DNA of 22,476 nucleotides, from contig CAZJKV010000024.1 of the NCBI GenBank assembly GCA_964546765.1, forward strand, positions 1 to 22,476, written 5' to 3'. The notes below the pieces were generated by a model that saw only the letters and a program-made list of their open reading frames with translations, was not told the DNA's origin and ran no database searches. Each line of letters begins with the position of its first letter. The first letter of the stretch is position 1. Origin of the DNA: JAITWN01 sp964546765. GTDB taxonomy: Bacteria; Pseudomonadota; Gammaproteobacteria; SZUA-140. Made by a program: the position numbers and the translations under genes. This document shows positions 1 to 7,731 of this stretch, piece by piece.

Positions 1-993
1 CACTCCTGAATCGTATGGGGTGAAATCTGCACTGACGCCGGCCCCGACCACGGCCCTGCCTCTCGCAGCGGCATCAAGGCGTGACGCAGCGCCTTCGGGA
101 TTTCCGTCCTCGTTGCCGCCCGCGCCCGGAATCTGCGGCGGCCTGAGCGGTCCGTCGAGGCCGAACTCATCGGGGAGTAACGCCAGTTCCTGCGCCTCTT
201 CATTCTGATGACACCGGAATGCCCGTCCGCCCTGGCGCAGCGACGGCGTCACGCCGCCCTCGACGCCGCGCACGATCAGCGCCGAGTCGAAACCACTCGC
301 GAGCGCGAGCAGCGCGTAGATGCGCGGGTAGGCCTTGTGCACAAAACCGGTGACGAGATGGGTGCGCCCGCGCGCGCGCAGCGGTCCGATGACGGTCTCT
401 ATGGTCGTGATCGCGGGACGTTTGATTATCAGGGTGCGCAGTGGCGTCAGTGCATGCAGTTTCGGGCACCAGGCGGCCTGATCGAGATAGCTCCAGCCGA
501 TGCCCGGGTTGGCGATGCGCGCGGTAGCCTGATCAGGCGTCAGGTCGACCGGCACGCCGGCAGCGCCCAGCACCTGGCGATGCGTGACGCCGAACTTCGG
601 GCCCATGCGCAGGACGCCATGCGACAGCGCCGGTACGCCGCAGGCGGCAAGCACTGCCGGCAGGAACGGTGCGGCCGGCAAAGTGCGGACATAGCCATCA
701 TAAGGGTCGGCAATATCGATCAGCTCGTCGACGTCCGCTGTGGCCATTCGGGTGACGTCACGGATCGCGTCGAGTATCCCGAGGTTTTCGTCGTCGGTCT
801 CCCGCTTCATGCGCAGCGCGATCAGGAATATCGCGGCCTGGACCGGATCGACTAGGCCGTCCAGTATCGCGCGCATGCCGTCTCGCGCCTCTGCGCGCGA
901 AATGTCCTTCGAGAGTTCGGGGCCGGTGGCGATGCGCTGAATGATTGAGTGCATCAGCGCTTGCGGGTCGAGAGGGTTGGCAGGATGGTTCAT
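1..993 (-). CDS. TrpD2/YbiB-like anthranilate phosphoribosyltransferase-fold protein (3' end outside window)
   Basis: The minus-strand frame stays open for 331 codons from an ATG at 993 to the window edge, so the C-terminus is missing. The N-terminal helical part (about residues 10-90) and the following LSHGV segment (H125) with KFGVTH, LVTGFVHKAYPRIYALLA, ALIVRGVEGG and a late LPDEFGL resemble the glycosyltransferase-3 fold shared by TrpD and the TrpD2/YbiB group. In true TrpD the phosphate loop reads roughly GTGGD. Here the equivalent stretch is DPYDGYVRTLPAAPF (about 96-110), so the usual PRPP loop is not kept. This matches TrpD2-type proteins, some of which bind nucleic acid rather than make phosphoribosylanthranilate (family knowledge). 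No other trp gene is nearby. The start has no clear Shine-Dalgarno. The family call is fairly firm; enzymatic activity is doubtful. Confidence 0.8.
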   Translation of the reverse strand, partial: MNHPANPLDPQALMHSIIQRIATGPELSKDISRAEARDGMRAILDGLVDPVQAAIFLIALRMKRETDDENLGILDAIRDVTRMATADVDELIDIADPYDGYVRTLPAAPFLPAVLAACGVPALSHGVLRMGPKFGVTHRQVLGAAGVPVDLTPDQATARIANPGIGWSYLDQAAWCPKLHALTPLRTLIIKRPAITTIETVIGPLRARGRTHLVTGFVHKAYPRIYALLALASGFDSALIVRGVEGGVTPSLRQGGRAFRCHQNEEAQELALLPDEFGLDGPLRPPQIPGAGGNEDGNPEGAASRLDAAARGRAVVGAGVSADFTPYDSGV

Positions 994-1177
994 TGCAGAT
1001 GGATCAGGTCAGGTATAAGGCATTGGCAGTTCAGACGTTAGCATAATACCGGATTCGCGGGCCACGCCCGCCCCCGATCGGCACAGGCATCGAAGAGTGG
1101 TTGTCAAACCCCGTCGATGTGGCACAGAATGGGACCGGTATCTCCAACCCCGCTGATCCGTACCTCAGGAGCATGAC

Positions 1178-1681
1178 ATGAAGCAAGGCTATCTGGTCGT
1201 CGTCGCTGACGGTACCGACGCTCGCGTCTTCACGCTGGAAACGCCGGCGCAACCGTCGGTCGAATCCGGTCCCCACCTCGTCGAGCATACCGACCTCGTC
1301 GACACCGAGCATCGCCTGCACGGACGCGACAAGTACAGCACGACCCGCGCCGATTTCAAGCCAAACCCGGGTGGCGGCCCGATCCATGGCTATGACGATC
1401 ACCGCGATCGTCATGACCGCGAGCACGAGCGCCGCTTTGCCGCCGATGTCATCGCGCGCGCGGTCGCGCTTGCGCAGGCAAAGCACGCGACACACCTGGT
1501 GATATGCGCGGAACCGCGCATGCTCGGGCTGCTGCGTGACGCCCTGAGCCTGCCGGCGAAATCAGGGATCACGGTCAGCGAACTGGCTTCCGATCTGGTC
1601 AAACTGGCGCCGGACGAAATCCATGCGCATCTCGCGACAGCGGGGATGCTGCCGGCGCGTCATGGCGCAGGCGTGAGCTGA
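1178..1681 (+). CDS. Host-attachment (AtsE-like) family protein
   Basis: This 167-residue protein has no signal peptide or membrane segment. It begins with the strand VVVADGTDARVFTL, followed by a charged middle rich in His, Asp and Arg (about 65-90) and a second alpha/beta half (HLVICAEPRMLGLLRDAL). This is the usual pattern of the 'protein required for attachment to host cells' family, which shares an eRF1-domain-like fold. The family name comes from plant-attachment mutants; its biochemical role is not settled. The start is set by AGGAG at 1167-1171, six bases before the ATG. It runs convergently into the methyltransferase at 1690, only 8 bases away, so the two may share a termination zone, although I see no hairpin. 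It appears to be a single-gene unit. Confidence 0.85.
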   Translation: MKQGYLVVVADGTDARVFTLETPAQPSVESGPHLVEHTDLVDTEHRLHGRDKYSTTRADFKPNPGGGPIHGYDDHRDRHDREHERRFAADVIARAVALAQAKHATHLVICAEPRMLGLLRDALSLPAKSGITVSELASDLVKLAPDEIHAHLATAGMLPARHGAGVS

Positions 1682-1689
1682 GCGGACCT

Positions 1690-2319
1690 TCAGGCGGGCT
1701 CGAACAGGTATTCCTGCATCCCGTTGCGCAGCAGGAACGTGCGCTTGACGCGGAACTGTGACATCCATTCCAGCAGCTTGACCTGGGTGTAGCGCGGGCC
1801 GTCGCACTGGGCAACCGCCGTCTGCTGGTAGACGAGGTTTTGTTCGTCGATGATCTTGAAGTTTGCCGGTGTTTCCGGGATCTTCGGCCGAATCGAGATC
1901 ATCGCATAGACCAGCGCTCCGGGATTGCAGATTGCGGCGAGCCGGGCGGACAGCCGCCGGATGTCGTCGCGATCCAGATAATCGAGCAGGTTCCACGCCA
2001 GGATCACGTCGAAGCGCGTCTGATCCCGGTAAGGCAGCAGGGTTTCATAGACCGGGCAATAAACGCGCTTGTCGCCCGAGAAAGGAAGGCCGAGCGACGC
2101 CAGCGTGTGATAGAGGTCCTCGACGCAGATCCTGGTCGCGAAACGTGACAGGAATTCGATGTTCGAACCGAAACCGCGGCCGAGATCCAGCACGCAGCAA
2201 TCCTGCCGGCGATGGATGTGCTTTGCGAGCACATCCATCGCCAGCGAGTTTTGCGTCGTCTCTGTCGGTTGTTCCCCGACGCATTGCGGTAATGCGCCGG
2301 CTCGGTCCGCCACGATCAC
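1690..2319 (-). CDS. Class I SAM-dependent methyltransferase-like protein, coupled to bactofilin
   Basis: The protein has 209 residues. Motif I reads VLDLGRGFGSN (about 43-53) and is followed by an acidic residue in ICVEDLY. A post-motif-II stretch, FDVILAWNLLDYLD, fits a Rossmann-fold class I methyltransferase. The substrate is unknown. The start is a GTG at 2319 that shares four bases (GTGA) with the stop of the upstream bactofilin gene, so translation is probably coupled and both come from one mRNA. There is no signal peptide, so it is cytoplasmic. Pairing with a bactofilin suggests a role at the envelope or cytoskeleton, but that is inference. The second position of the glycine-rich loop is Arg, which is unusual but does not rule out SAM binding. 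Confidence 0.8.
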   Translation of the reverse strand: MIVADRAGALPQCVGEQPTETTQNSLAMDVLAKHIHRRQDCCVLDLGRGFGSNIEFLSRFATRICVEDLYHTLASLGLPFSGDKRVYCPVYETLLPYRDQTRFDVILAWNLLDYLDRDDIRRLSARLAAICNPGALVYAMISIRPKIPETPANFKIIDEQNLVYQQTAVAQCDGPRYTQVKLLEWMSQFRVKRTFLLRNGMQEYLFEPA

Positions 2320-2849
2320 CCTATGCGTGCGGCTGGTTGATCGCCCTTCATGTCGGCGCCGATGACAGGCTCGCCATTGCCGCCGTTGACCGACAAGGGT
2401 TTGGCACGCGCGGCTGCGTCGCCAGCGCCCTTGTTAGCCGATGCGCGATTGTCCATGTCGACACTGCCCTTGAACGTGCAACCGTCCTCCATTGTCAGGC
2501 GCGGCGAAACGATATTACCGCGCACAACGCCGCTCTGGCGGATCACGACCTTCTCGTCGGCATTCAGGTTGCCGTCCACCTGCCCCTCGACCTGGATCGC
2601 CTTCGCATGCAGATCGGCGTTGACGCGACCGTTCTTGCCGATATGCAGGCTGTGCGACTTGACGGTGACCGTACCGTCGACCGTGCCGTCGATTGTCAGG
2701 TTCTCATCGCCGCTGACGTCGCCCTTGATCCGGATCGTCGATCCGATCGTTGCCTGGACACGGGGCTGGGGCGCCTCGACCGGCCGCGTGACCGTTGCCG
2801 GGGTATCGTTGTGTTGCGTCTCGGAATCCTGTTTCCTGAACATGCTCAT
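2316..2849 (-). CDS. Bactofilin (polymer-forming cytoskeletal protein)
   Basis: The 177-residue protein has a central bactofilin domain at about 34-135, made of regular beta-helix rungs. Examples are IRIKGDVSGDENLTIDGTVDG, then VDGNLNADEKVVIRQSGVVRGNI, then a final rung ending FKGSVDMD. The Pro/Thr-rich N-terminal tail (about 12-33) and the low-complexity Ala/Gly-rich C-terminal tail are typical flexible extensions. Bactofilins polymerise without nucleotide and scaffold envelope-modifying proteins at chosen sites in the cell (family knowledge). The start is fixed by AAGGAGGA at about 2857-2864, 7 bases before the ATG. Its stop overlaps the methyltransferase start. No M23 peptidase gene is adjacent, unlike many bactofilin loci. 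Confidence 0.93.
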   Translation of the reverse strand: MSMFRKQDSETQHNDTPATVTRPVEAPQPRVQATIGSTIRIKGDVSGDENLTIDGTVDGTVTVKSHSLHIGKNGRVNADLHAKAIQVEGQVDGNLNADEKVVIRQSGVVRGNIVSPRLTMEDGCTFKGSVDMDNRASANKGAGDAAARAKPLSVNGGNGEPVIGADMKGDQPAARIG

Positions 2850-3134
2850 CTGAAGTCCTCCTTCATTAAACTCTCGACGTCGTCACCCGGCCTGGCGTGT
2901 GTGATACAAGCGGTGGTGACACAATAATTCTTCCGCGGTTCGCCGCGCCACTATGCTAGCAAGGGATGTGCCATATATATCAGGCGTCGGCAATTCGACG
3001 CATGATCCGCGTTTTCGGTGGTTTTATGCGGAACAGGCCCTGTCTGATCCCGTTTCTTGTTGTTGGTCGTGGCACAATGGACGCCGGGCCTGAATATGAG
3101 TGACGGTTTGACGTGAAAATTTGTTCCCGTACCC
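2850..3134. other. Divergent intergenic region between bactofilin and CapA-like gene
   Basis: These 285 bases separate the bactofilin (leftward) from the CapA-like gene (rightward). The part near 2920-2960 is more AT-rich than the flanking genes, as expected of a promoter zone. Apart from the bactofilin Shine-Dalgarno I cannot assign a convincing -35/-10 pair in either direction. A 106-codon minus-strand frame crosses the right end, but it also runs into the CapA-like gene and has no recognisable features. Confidence 0.4.
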
Positions 3135-4274
3135 GTGATGATGAGTAATCCCGGGCATGGTCGCGCCAATGCCGTGACGCTGTTCCTGTGCGGCGACGTG
3201 ATGACCGGCAGGGGAATCGACCAGATCCTGCCGCAGCCGTCCGATCCCGTCCTGTATGAGCCGTACGTCACCAGCGCAATGACCTATGTCGCGCTTGCGG
3301 AGCAGCAATGCGGTCCGCTACCGGCGCCGGTCGGAGCTTCGTGGATCTGGGGCGATGCACTCGATGAATGGGCGCGAGTATCACCCGATCTGCGCATCGT
3401 CAATCTCGAGACCGCCGTCACAACGGGCGACGCGCACTGGCCAGGCAAGGGCATCCATTACCGTATGCATCCGGACAACATCGCATGCCTGACGTCCGCC
3501 GGGATCGATTGCTGTGTACTCGCGAACAATCACGTCATGGACTGGGGCGCGACGGGGCTCATCGAAACCCTCGCGGTCCTGGACAAGGCCGGGATCAAGC
3601 GTGCCGGTGCCGGCAGTCACCGCCGCGAGGCTGAGGCACCGGCGGTCGCGGAGGTCTCCGGCAAGGGCAGGGTGCTGCTGTTCTCCTGGGGTTCGACATC
3701 GAGCGGTATTCCACCGGAATGGGCCGCCGGAGAGGACCATGCCGGCGTCAATCTGTTGTTCGATGTGTCGGATACCACGCTGCGGCAGATCACCGCGCAG
3801 GTACGCGGCGTGAAGCGGGACCTCGATCTCGCCGTCGCATCGATCCACTGGGGGCCGAACTGGGGTTACGGTATCCCGAATTCGCACAGGGATTTCGCCC
3901 ATCGGCTGATCGATGAGGCGGGCATCGATATCGTTCACGGTCATTCCTCGCATCATGCGCTCGCGATCGAAGTCCACAACGGGAGACCGATCCTGTACGG
4001 GTGCGGCGATTTCATCAATGACTACGAAGGTATCGGCGGTAATGAACAATACCGCGGCGACCTCGCGCTGATGTATTTCCCGCGCTGCGACATGGCGACC
4101 GGGGAACTGCTCGAGCTGCAGATGACGCCGATGCAACTCAGGCGTTTCCGGCTGAACCGGGCCTCGCGAGAAGATGCATGCTGGATCGCGGCTACGCTGA
4201 CCAGGGAAGGGGCCGTGCTTGGCACCCAGGTCAGCGTGAACAGCGACCAGACCCTGACACTCGAATGGTGCTGA
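3135..4274 (+). CDS. CapA family protein (metallophosphatase-like, PGA_cap domain)
   Basis: This protein of about 379 residues has the CapA/PGA_cap pattern: FLCGDVMTGRGI near the N-terminus (metal-binding Asp), VNLETAVT, GIDCCVLANNHVMDWG (Asn-His pair), IHWGPNWGY, and VHGHSSHHALAIEV followed by ILYGCGDFINDYEG. These are the metal-site elements of calcineurin-like phosphoesterases found in CapA/PgsA. No capB or capC polyglutamate synthase gene is nearby and there is no signal peptide or anchor, so it is unlikely to make a capsule by itself. Many stand-alone CapA-like proteins of this kind are of unknown function. The start could be GTG 3135, ATG 3138 or ATG 3141. No Shine-Dalgarno is visible in front of any of them. 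Confidence 0.88.
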   Translation: MMMSNPGHGRANAVTLFLCGDVMTGRGIDQILPQPSDPVLYEPYVTSAMTYVALAEQQCGPLPAPVGASWIWGDALDEWARVSPDLRIVNLETAVTTGDAHWPGKGIHYRMHPDNIACLTSAGIDCCVLANNHVMDWGATGLIETLAVLDKAGIKRAGAGSHRREAEAPAVAEVSGKGRVLLFSWGSTSSGIPPEWAAGEDHAGVNLLFDVSDTTLRQITAQVRGVKRDLDLAVASIHWGPNWGYGIPNSHRDFAHRLIDEAGIDIVHGHSSHHALAIEVHNGRPILYGCGDFINDYEGIGGNEQYRGDLALMYFPRCDMATGELLELQMTPMQLRRFRLNRASREDACWIAATLTREGAVLGTQVSVNSDQTLTLEWC

Positions 4275-4328
4275 CATTGCCGCGGCGGGCGATAATGCAT
4301 AACGTATTTGCGCAGCAACAAGTCAGGG

Positions 4329-4718
4329 TCAGGCGCCCTCGCAATCATAGCCAAGCAGCGCCAGCCCCTCGCTGAGATAGTCAGCGACCAGCGGTGTCGA
4401 CATCAGGTATTCCGCGGTACGGGGCGTCCATCCTGCCTCGGCGTCCGTCAGCGCCTCGTCCCACTGGTCCTCGGTGTAGTCGCCCCGACCCAGCCACATC
4501 AATGCGACCAGCGTGATCTGCTGATCGGTCTCCAGATCGTTGACCGCGGTCCTGACCTCCTGGAAGGTGAGGTCATCCTCGTGATCTGCGAGGACCTGCA
4601 AGGCCCAGTCGTCGGCCGGACTGAGGGGCTCCTCGGGGATCACGACCGCTTCCTGGGCGTGAAACTCACGCGCCTTGTCGATGATGTCGCATACCACTTC
4701 CGGGTTGAGTTCCAGCAT
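4329..4718 (-). CDS. DUF3775 family protein
   Basis: The protein is small, acidic and soluble, 129 residues from the ATG at 4718. It contains LELNPEVVCDIIDKAREFHAQE at the N-terminus, LTFQEVRTAVNDLETDQQITLVALMWLGRG in the middle, and a C-terminal helix ending YLSEGLALLGYDCEGA, which match DUF3775. The function of this family is unknown. The start at 4718 is preferred over an in-frame ATG 18 codons upstream because TGGAGGGG lies 5-7 bases before it. The upstream extension would also add an unconserved hydrophobic tail. It converges with the CapA-like gene (54-base gap) and is divergent from the CBS-domain gene, with an inverted repeat between them. Confidence 0.82.
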   Translation of the reverse strand: MLELNPEVVCDIIDKAREFHAQEAVVIPEEPLSPADDWALQVLADHEDDLTFQEVRTAVNDLETDQQITLVALMWLGRGDYTEDQWDEALTDAEAGWTPRTAEYLMSTPLVADYLSEGLALLGYDCEGA

Positions 4719-4827
4719 CGGATTCCCCTCCAGTTGCCACGGGAAAATAAAGAATGTATACAGATTATTCACGCTCCGCGCGGAAGGTAACAGGGTTCCT
4801 GCATGGACGCTGGCGGACAGATTTGAT

Positions 4828-4857
4828 GTTGGTTGTCAGATCAGGAATCCAACCAAC
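4828..4857. promoter_or_regulatory. Perfect 8-bp inverted repeat, possible operator
   Basis: GTTGGTTG (4828-4835) and CAACCAAC (4850-4857) form a perfect dyad separated by 14 bases. The element lies in the 193-base region between the divergent DUF3775 and CBS-domain genes, 54 bases before the CBS-domain ATG. Two half-sites on one face of the helix (22-base centre spacing, about two turns) would suit a dimeric regulator. It is not followed by a T-run, so it is a poor terminator. The binding protein is unknown. Confidence 0.4.
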
Positions 4858-4911
4858 TGTATTGAAACATTAAACACTCAAGTGGCGCCCTGACGGGATG
4901 CGGGAGGTTGT

Positions 4912-5361
4912 ATGACGACAGGATCAATCTGCGCGCGAGAGACAATCATCGCCTGCAGGGATGCGACGATCATCGAGGTGGCGAAGCTGATGCGCGAACA
5001 CCATGTCGGCGATATCGTCATCACCAGGGAACAGGAGGGGGAAAACGTACCGGTAGGCATCGTCACCGATCGCGATCTGACGATCGAGATACTCGCCGAG
5101 GAACTGTCTCCCGATACGGTCACGATCGGAGACATCATGAGCAGTGAGATCGTGACGGCGCGCGACAGCGACGGACTCTGGGATACGATTCAGAAGATGC
5201 GGGTCAAGGGCGTTCGGCGAATGCCGGTCGTCAACGAGCGTGGGGGGCTGGTCGGCATCGTCACGCTGGACGATCTGCTGGGACTCCTCGCTGACGAGCT
5301 CGGGTCGCTCGCAAAACTGATTACGCGCGAGCAGGACCGGGAACGCAGGCATACGGTATAG
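4912..5361 (+). CDS. Two-CBS-domain protein
   Basis: This 149-residue soluble protein consists almost entirely of a Bateman pair. CBS1 spans about 8-65 (ATIIEVAKLMREHHVGDIVIT, then VGIVTDRDLTIEIL) and CBS2 about 75-130 (DIMSSEIVTARDSDG, GVRRMPVVNERGGLVGIVTLDDLLGLLADEL). CBS pairs bind adenosine nucleotides or related ligands and act as energy or ionic sensors (family knowledge). With no attached enzyme domain, the partner is unknown. GGGAGG at 4902-4907 precedes the ATG by 4 bases, a slightly short spacing. The gene converges with the exported methyltransferase at 5395, 33 bases away. Confidence 0.9.
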   Translation: MTTGSICARETIIACRDATIIEVAKLMREHHVGDIVITREQEGENVPVGIVTDRDLTIEILAEELSPDTVTIGDIMSSEIVTARDSDGLWDTIQKMRVKGVRRMPVVNERGGLVGIVTLDDLLGLLADELGSLAKLITREQDRERRHTV

Positions 5362-5394
5362 GCACACATGCGTCGTGGGCTCTGAACGCGTGGC

Positions 5395-6234
5395 CTATTC
5401 CGGTTTTTTGAACTTCAGCGTCATCCGGTCGCTCTCGCCGATCGCGAGGAAGCGGTCCCGGTCATCGTCGCCGAGGGCGAGCGTCGGCGGCAAGGTCCAG
5501 ACGCCTTTTTCGTAGTCTTTCGTATCGTTCGGATTCGCATTGATCTCGGCCTCGTCGACGAGCACGAAGCCGGCCTTCGCGGCGAGATCGATGACATAAC
5601 CTTCGTTGACATAACCCGAGCGCGCCTTCGGGTCCTGCTCGATCGCGGGATCGCCTCGGTGTTCGACGAGGCCGAGTATGCCGCCGGGTTTCAGCGCGCG
5701 GAACATCGCCTCGAACACCGCATCCTCGGTGCCGGCCGCCATCCAGTTGTGCACGTTGCGGAAGGTCAGCACCATGTCGGCGGAGCCGGGCGGCGCGATC
5801 GCGGTCTTGTCCGGCGGCGACAGGATCGTGAGGCTCGCCTTGCCGTAGAGTTCGGGGCTCTCGGCGAGCTTCTGCTTGAAGCGGCGCGCGGCGTTGCGCT
5901 GGAATTCTACCCGGGAGTCCGGGTCGAAGCCGGCGCCGTAGTAACGTCCCTTGTCGCGGACGAACGGAGCAATGATCTCGGTATACCAGCCGCCGCCGGG
6001 GAATATCTCGACGACGGTCATGTCCTCGCGCAGGCCGAACCACAGCAGCGTGTCGACGGGATTGCGGTAGACGTCGCGGGCCTTGTTCGCCTCAGAGCGG
6101 TGATCGCCGGCGGCGATCTCGGTCAGCCGGGCCCCGGCCTCTTCCTCGCCGGGTGCCGCGGCGAGCAGCGGGGCGACATACAGGGACAGGACCAGCAGTC
6201 CGGCCGTCTTCAGGAAACCATGCTTGCCAGTCAT
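5395..6234 (-). CDS. Exported class I methyltransferase-fold protein (COG4798-like)
   Basis: From the ATG at 6234 the protein has 279 residues. It starts with a Lys-containing N-region and the hydrophobic stretch FLKTAGLLVLSLYVAPLLAAA, a convincing Sec signal peptide with likely cleavage after the Ala run. The mature part carries a modified motif I, VVEIFPGGGWYTEI, then MVLTFRNVHNW and ALKPGGILGLVEHRG, all typical of the COG4798 predicted methyltransferase group. The start is supported by AAGGAGGA about 7 bases upstream; an in-frame ATG 37 codons earlier lacks one and would hide the signal peptide. SAM is not normally present in the periplasm, so the actual reaction is unclear. The -10-like element at 6299-6307 may drive it. 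Confidence 0.85.
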   Translation of the reverse strand: MTGKHGFLKTAGLLVLSLYVAPLLAAAPGEEEAGARLTEIAAGDHRSEANKARDVYRNPVDTLLWFGLREDMTVVEIFPGGGWYTEIIAPFVRDKGRYYGAGFDPDSRVEFQRNAARRFKQKLAESPELYGKASLTILSPPDKTAIAPPGSADMVLTFRNVHNWMAAGTEDAVFEAMFRALKPGGILGLVEHRGDPAIEQDPKARSGYVNEGYVIDLAAKAGFVLVDEAEINANPNDTKDYEKGVWTLPPTLALGDDDRDRFLAIGESDRMTLKFKKPE

Positions 6235-6298
6235 CAACCGTCCTCCTTGTATAGCGCTTGCGGCTTGGTCACGTTGCCATCGGTGAGATTTGCGAGGT

Positions 6299-6307
6299 AC
6301 TATAGCA
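6299..6307 (-). promoter_or_regulatory. Extended -10 promoter candidate for the exported methyltransferase
   Basis: On the minus strand this reads TGC followed by TATAGT, an extended -10 (TGn plus five of six consensus bases), 64 bases upstream of the ATG at 6234. No good -35 box is seen, which is tolerated for extended -10 promoters. Confidence 0.35.
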
Positions 6308-6419
6308 CGCCCGCCACGCTTCTTCCCGACCGTGGCGAAGATCACTCGGGACCCATGGATTTCCGCTTTTCGGCGCAGGGCCGCGCCCGGTCACGTTATT
6401 GTCACCAGGGGAGAGAGGC

Positions 6420-7703
6420 ATGCTCAAGATCAGGATCTCTGCACTCGCGACCGCCGTCATCGGCATCGCGCTCGGCGCGACGGATGCCGCGGCGACCAAC
6501 GGTTATTTCACGCACGCCCACAGTATCAAGGACAAGGGAATGGCCGGCGCCGGCGTCGCGCTGCCGCAGGACGCGCTCGCCGCGGCGACAAACCCGGCCG
6601 GCATGGTCCGGGTCGGCGACCGGATCGATGCCGGCGCGGCGGTGTTCAGTCCGCACCGGTCGTATACCGTGACCGGTGCGCCATCTGGCCCACCCCCCGA
6701 TTTCTTCGGTTTGGCGCCTGAGACTGTCGACAGCAACAGCGAGTACTTCCTGATCCCGCACTTCGGCTGGAACCGCATGATCGACGCAAACCGCGCGGTA
6801 GGTGTCAGTATCTACGCGAACGGCGGCATGAACACCGACTATCCGAGCAGCGCCGCGGGTGGCGCGGGTACATTCGGTGGCGGTAGAACGGGTGTTGATC
6901 TCTCGCAGCTCTTCATCGGCGTAACCTATGCGCAGCAGGCCACGCCATCGATCGCCTGGGGCATCAGTCCGATACTGGCCTACCAGCGCTTCGAGGCCAG
7001 GGGCGTCGCAGCCTTTGGCAACCTGGGATTTTCGAGCGATCCGGATAACCTGTCCAACAACGACCATGATGGCTCGTTCGGCTATGGCGCGCGGCTGGGT
7101 GTCACGGCGGACGTCCAGCCGGGACTCACGCTCGCAGCGGCGTACCAGACCAAGATGAAGATGGACGAGTTCGACAAGTACCGCGGCCTGTTTGCCGAAC
7201 AGGGCGGCTTCGATATCCCGGCCGCGGCGACAGTCGGACTGGCGTGGCATACGAGCCCGGTCTCGACGCTGCTCGTCGATATGCAGCATATCTGGTACAG
7301 CGACATCGACTCGGTGGGCAGGCGGATGCTGCCTGCGCTGCAGACCGCACTGCTCGGTGACGACGGCGGCGCCGGCTTCGGCTGGCGCGACATGACGGTC
7401 GTCAAGCTCGGCTACCAGTGGGTCACCGGCGACGACTGGACCTGGCGCGTCGGCTACAGCCGCGGCAGGCAGCCGATCCCGTCGAGCGAGGTGCTGTTCA
7501 ACATCCTCGCGCCCGGCGTCATGGAGCAGCACTTCACCGCCGGGTTTACGCAGCGGATCGGCGATGCCGGTGAGTGGAGCTTCGCGGCGATGTATTCGCC
7601 CGAGAAGGAGATCAGCGGCACGAATCCGCTCGACCCGGCGCAGACCATCACGCTGCGCATGGACCAGTGGGAACTCGGCGCCAGCTACGCCTGGAAGTTC
7701 TGA
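6420..7703 (+). CDS. FadL/OmpP1/TodX family outer-membrane transport protein
   Basis: The protein has 427 residues from the ATG at 6420. It begins with a signal peptide (LKIRISALATAVIGIALG, cleavage near DAAA). The mature start, TNGYFTHAHSIKDKGMAGAGVALPQDALAAATNPAGM, is the classic FadL/OmpP1 N-terminal hatch signature, in which an NPA motif follows an Ala-rich turn. The rest is amphipathic beta-strand sequence ending in an aromatic residue (SYAWKF), as expected for BAM-dependent barrels. The family takes up long-chain fatty acids or other hydrophobic compounds (family knowledge); the substrate here is unknown. GGGGAGAGAGG just before the ATG sets the start rather than the TTG 7 codons upstream. 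It runs convergently to the M1-like peptidase with a 28-base gap. Confidence 0.92.
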   Translation: MLKIRISALATAVIGIALGATDAAATNGYFTHAHSIKDKGMAGAGVALPQDALAAATNPAGMVRVGDRIDAGAAVFSPHRSYTVTGAPSGPPPDFFGLAPETVDSNSEYFLIPHFGWNRMIDANRAVGVSIYANGGMNTDYPSSAAGGAGTFGGGRTGVDLSQLFIGVTYAQQATPSIAWGISPILAYQRFEARGVAAFGNLGFSSDPDNLSNNDHDGSFGYGARLGVTADVQPGLTLAAAYQTKMKMDEFDKYRGLFAEQGGFDIPAAATVGLAWHTSPVSTLLVDMQHIWYSDIDSVGRRMLPALQTALLGDDGGAGFGWRDMTVVKLGYQWVTGDDWTWRVGYSRGRQPIPSSEVLFNILAPGVMEQHFTAGFTQRIGDAGEWSFAAMYSPEKEISGTNPLDPAQTITLRMDQWELGASYAWKF

Positions 7704-7731
7704 GTCGGCGAAGGACAATCGGGCCGAAGGA

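Noticed and set aside
1863..2927. 354-codon plus-strand frame across the methyltransferase and bactofilin
   Set aside because: It spans two well-supported minus-strand genes and the promoter region, and its Arg-rich translation resembles no protein family.
2951..3308. Small minus-strand frames in the bactofilin/CapA intergenic region
   Set aside because: They overlap the start of the CapA-like gene and have no Shine-Dalgarno, signal peptide or recognisable motif.
6402..7718. 438-codon open frame on the minus strand opposite the FadL-family gene
   Set aside because: It mirrors the FadL-like gene almost exactly, is rich in Arg/Asp/Val typical of antisense high-GC frames, and has no domain. 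The plus strand has a signal peptide, a family signature and a Shine-Dalgarno.
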